Source: Clostridia bacterium (GTDB lineage Bacteria > Bacillota > Clostridia > UMGS1883). From it: a stretch of DNA of 14,844 nt. Shown piece after piece: positions 13,894 to 14,844 of the stretch. The stretch spans positions 1-14,844 of the forward strand of contig JAFSBF010000205.1 in the NCBI GenBank assembly GCA_017441965.1. The letters are read 5' to 3'. Every line of letters starts with the position of its first letter. Within the stretch, counting starts at the first letter, position 1. The translations under genes were made by a program, and so were the position numbers. The notes under the pieces were generated by a model that saw only the letters and a list, made by a program, of their open reading frames with translations, was not told where the DNA came from and did no database searches.

Positions 13894-13983
13894 CAAGCTT
13901 TTTAAGCATTTCAATCGCCAACGGCGAATTTCAATTGCCGAAGGCAAATTTCATTGCAAATAATTTGACCGCAAATTATTTGC
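13890..13983 (-). repeat. Array of mini-hairpins joined by ATTTCAA heptamers
   Basis: Plus-strand heptamers ATTTCAA at 13890-13896, 13908-13914 and 13928-13934, and ATTTCAT at 13948-13954 (spacings 18, 20, 20), separate the hairpins GCTT-TTT-AAGC (13897-13907), TCGCC-AAC-GGCGA (13915-13927), TTGCC-GAA-GGCAA (13935-13947) and GCAAATAATTTG / CAAATTATTTGC (13956-13983, 12 bp). The last one contains the stop codon of the GGGtGRT gene (13976-13978). In the sense of that gene the linker reads TTGAAAT. Confidence 0.75.
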
Positions 13984-14844
13984 TAGCTTCTTCAACTGCA
14001 ACTGCGCAAGCTACACTCATACCAACCATGGGGTTGTTACCTGCGCCGATAAGTCCCATCATTTCAACGTGTGCGGGAACTGATGAAGAACCTGCAAACT
14101 GAGCGTCAGAATGCATTCTTCCCATTGTATCTGTCATACCGTAGGAAGCAGGACCTGCTGCCATATTGTCGGGATGAAGTGTTCTGCCCGTACCGCCGCC
14201 TGATGCAACGGAGAAGTATTTCTTACCAAGCTCGTTACATTCCTTTTTATATGTACCTGCAACGGGATGCTGGAAACGTGTGGGGTTAGTTGAGTTACCT
14301 GTGATGGAAACGTCAACCTTCTCCTGATGCATGATAGCAACACCCTCACGAACATCGTCTGCACCGTAGCAACGAACCTTAGCTCTCGGGCCGTTTGAAT
14401 AAGGTGTTTCGCTGATGATTTCAAGCTTACCTGTCATATAGTCAAACTTTGTTTCAACAAATGTGAAACCGTTAATTCTTGAAATAATCTGTGCAGCATC
14501 CTTACCAAGACCATTAAGGATAACCTGGAGAGGCTCTTTTCTTACCTTGTTTGCGCTGTTTGCGATACCGATAGCACCTTCAGCAGCAGCAAAAGACTCG
14601 TGACCTGCGAGGAATGCAAAGCACTTTGTTTCCTCACGAAGGAGCATTGCAGCAAGGTTACCGTGACCAAGACCAACCTTACGGTCGTCAGCAACAGAGC
14701 CGGGGATACAGAAAGACTGAAGACCCTCACCAATTGCCTCTGCAGCGTCAGCCGCCTTTGTGCAACCCTTCTTAATAGCGATTGCAGTACCTGTGATATA
14801 TGCCCAGCAAGCGTTTTCAAAGCAGATGGGCTGAATACCCTTAA
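13976..14844 (-). CDS. GGGtGRT family protein, N-terminus outside the window
   Basis: The frame is open from the right edge to TAA at 13976-13978 and gives about 288 residues; upstream of the internal ATG at 14647 it continues with KGIQPICFENACWAYITGTA, so the true start is beyond 14844. SVASGGGTGRTLHPDNMAAG is the motif that gives this family its name; PASYGMTDTMGRMHSDAQFA and GLIGAGNNPMVGMSVA follow. The family is found mostly in anaerobic bacteria and has no settled function. No membrane segments are seen. Conserved-looking cysteines (PICF, ENACW, SFCIPG) could bind a cofactor, which is inference. The 3' end carries the hairpin array and a strong terminator. Confidence 0.88.
   Translation of the reverse strand, partial: KGIQPICFENACWAYITGTAIAIKKGCTKAADAAEAIGEGLQSFCIPGSVADDRKVGLGHGNLAAMLLREETKCFAFLAGHESFAAAEGAIGIANSANKVRKEPLQVILNGLGKDAAQIISRINGFTFVETKFDYMTGKLEIISETPYSNGPRAKVRCYGADDVREGVAIMHQEKVDVSITGNSTNPTRFQHPVAGTYKKECNELGKKYFSVASGGGTGRTLHPDNMAAGPASYGMTDTMGRMHSDAQFAGSSSVPAHVEMMGLIGAGNNPMVGMSVACAVAVEEASK

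Noticed and set aside
13890..13983. CRISPR-like array
   Set aside because: The repeat is only 7 nt, the units between are hairpins and not spacers, and there are no cas genes.
14542..14820. A 92-codon minus-strand ORF near the right edge
   Set aside because: It is out of frame with the GGGtGRT protein, whose own frame stays open to the window edge with family-like sequence.

Overview
This window is a piece of a low-to-mid GC anaerobic Firmicutes chromosome, most likely class Clostridia and probably near Ruminococcaceae/Oscillospiraceae. The reasons are the gene order rplU-prp-rpmA-obgE-yhbY-nadD-yqeK-rsfS-leuS, an L27 precursor with a cleavable N-terminus encoded next to its protease Prp, a DUF1540 protein, a GGGtGRT-family protein, strong AGGAGG-type ribosome binding sites and several GTG/TTG starts. 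The assignment rests on gene content only; there is no rRNA here.

Layout. Positions 2-872 hold the end of rplU, prp and rpmA, closed by an intrinsic terminator (883-914). Positions 987-8012 hold a tight same-strand run: obgE, yhbY, nadD, yqeK, rsfS, leuS and thrC, mostly ribosome assembly and translation functions plus NAD and threonine synthesis. Positions 8013-8581 are non-coding but densely structured. Two related elements (A 8015-8158, B 8304-8581), inverted to each other, share a perfect 43-bp core and flank a branched hairpin with a T-run. Each element sits directly behind a stop codon and is in sense with the gene it follows (thrC on +, the DUF1540 gene on -). Positions 8579-9516 hold divergent genes for the DUF1540 protein (-) and a metallophosphoesterase (+). 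Positions 9538-13268 hold a protein quality-control cluster, tig, clpP and clpX, with a clear promoter before tig and a terminator after clpX. The trigger factor carries a 90-residue Lys/Ala/Thr tail like histone H1.

Positions 13290-13739 are an isolated small unit: a near-consensus promoter, a roughly 220-nt leader, then a 57-codon AbrB-like DNA-binding protein. The leader holds a 124-nt hairpin, two tiny ORFs and a chain of mutually exclusive pairings that ends in an intrinsic terminator, so it looks like an attenuator. Positions 13740-13983 are hairpin-rich, including an array of mini-hairpins joined by a repeated ATTTCAA heptamer behind the minus-strand GGGtGRT gene, which runs off the right edge.

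The coding content is mostly ordinary core genome. The most interesting signals are the paired A/B 3'-end elements, the conditional leader before the AbrB-like gene, the heptamer-linked hairpin array and the trigger factor tail.
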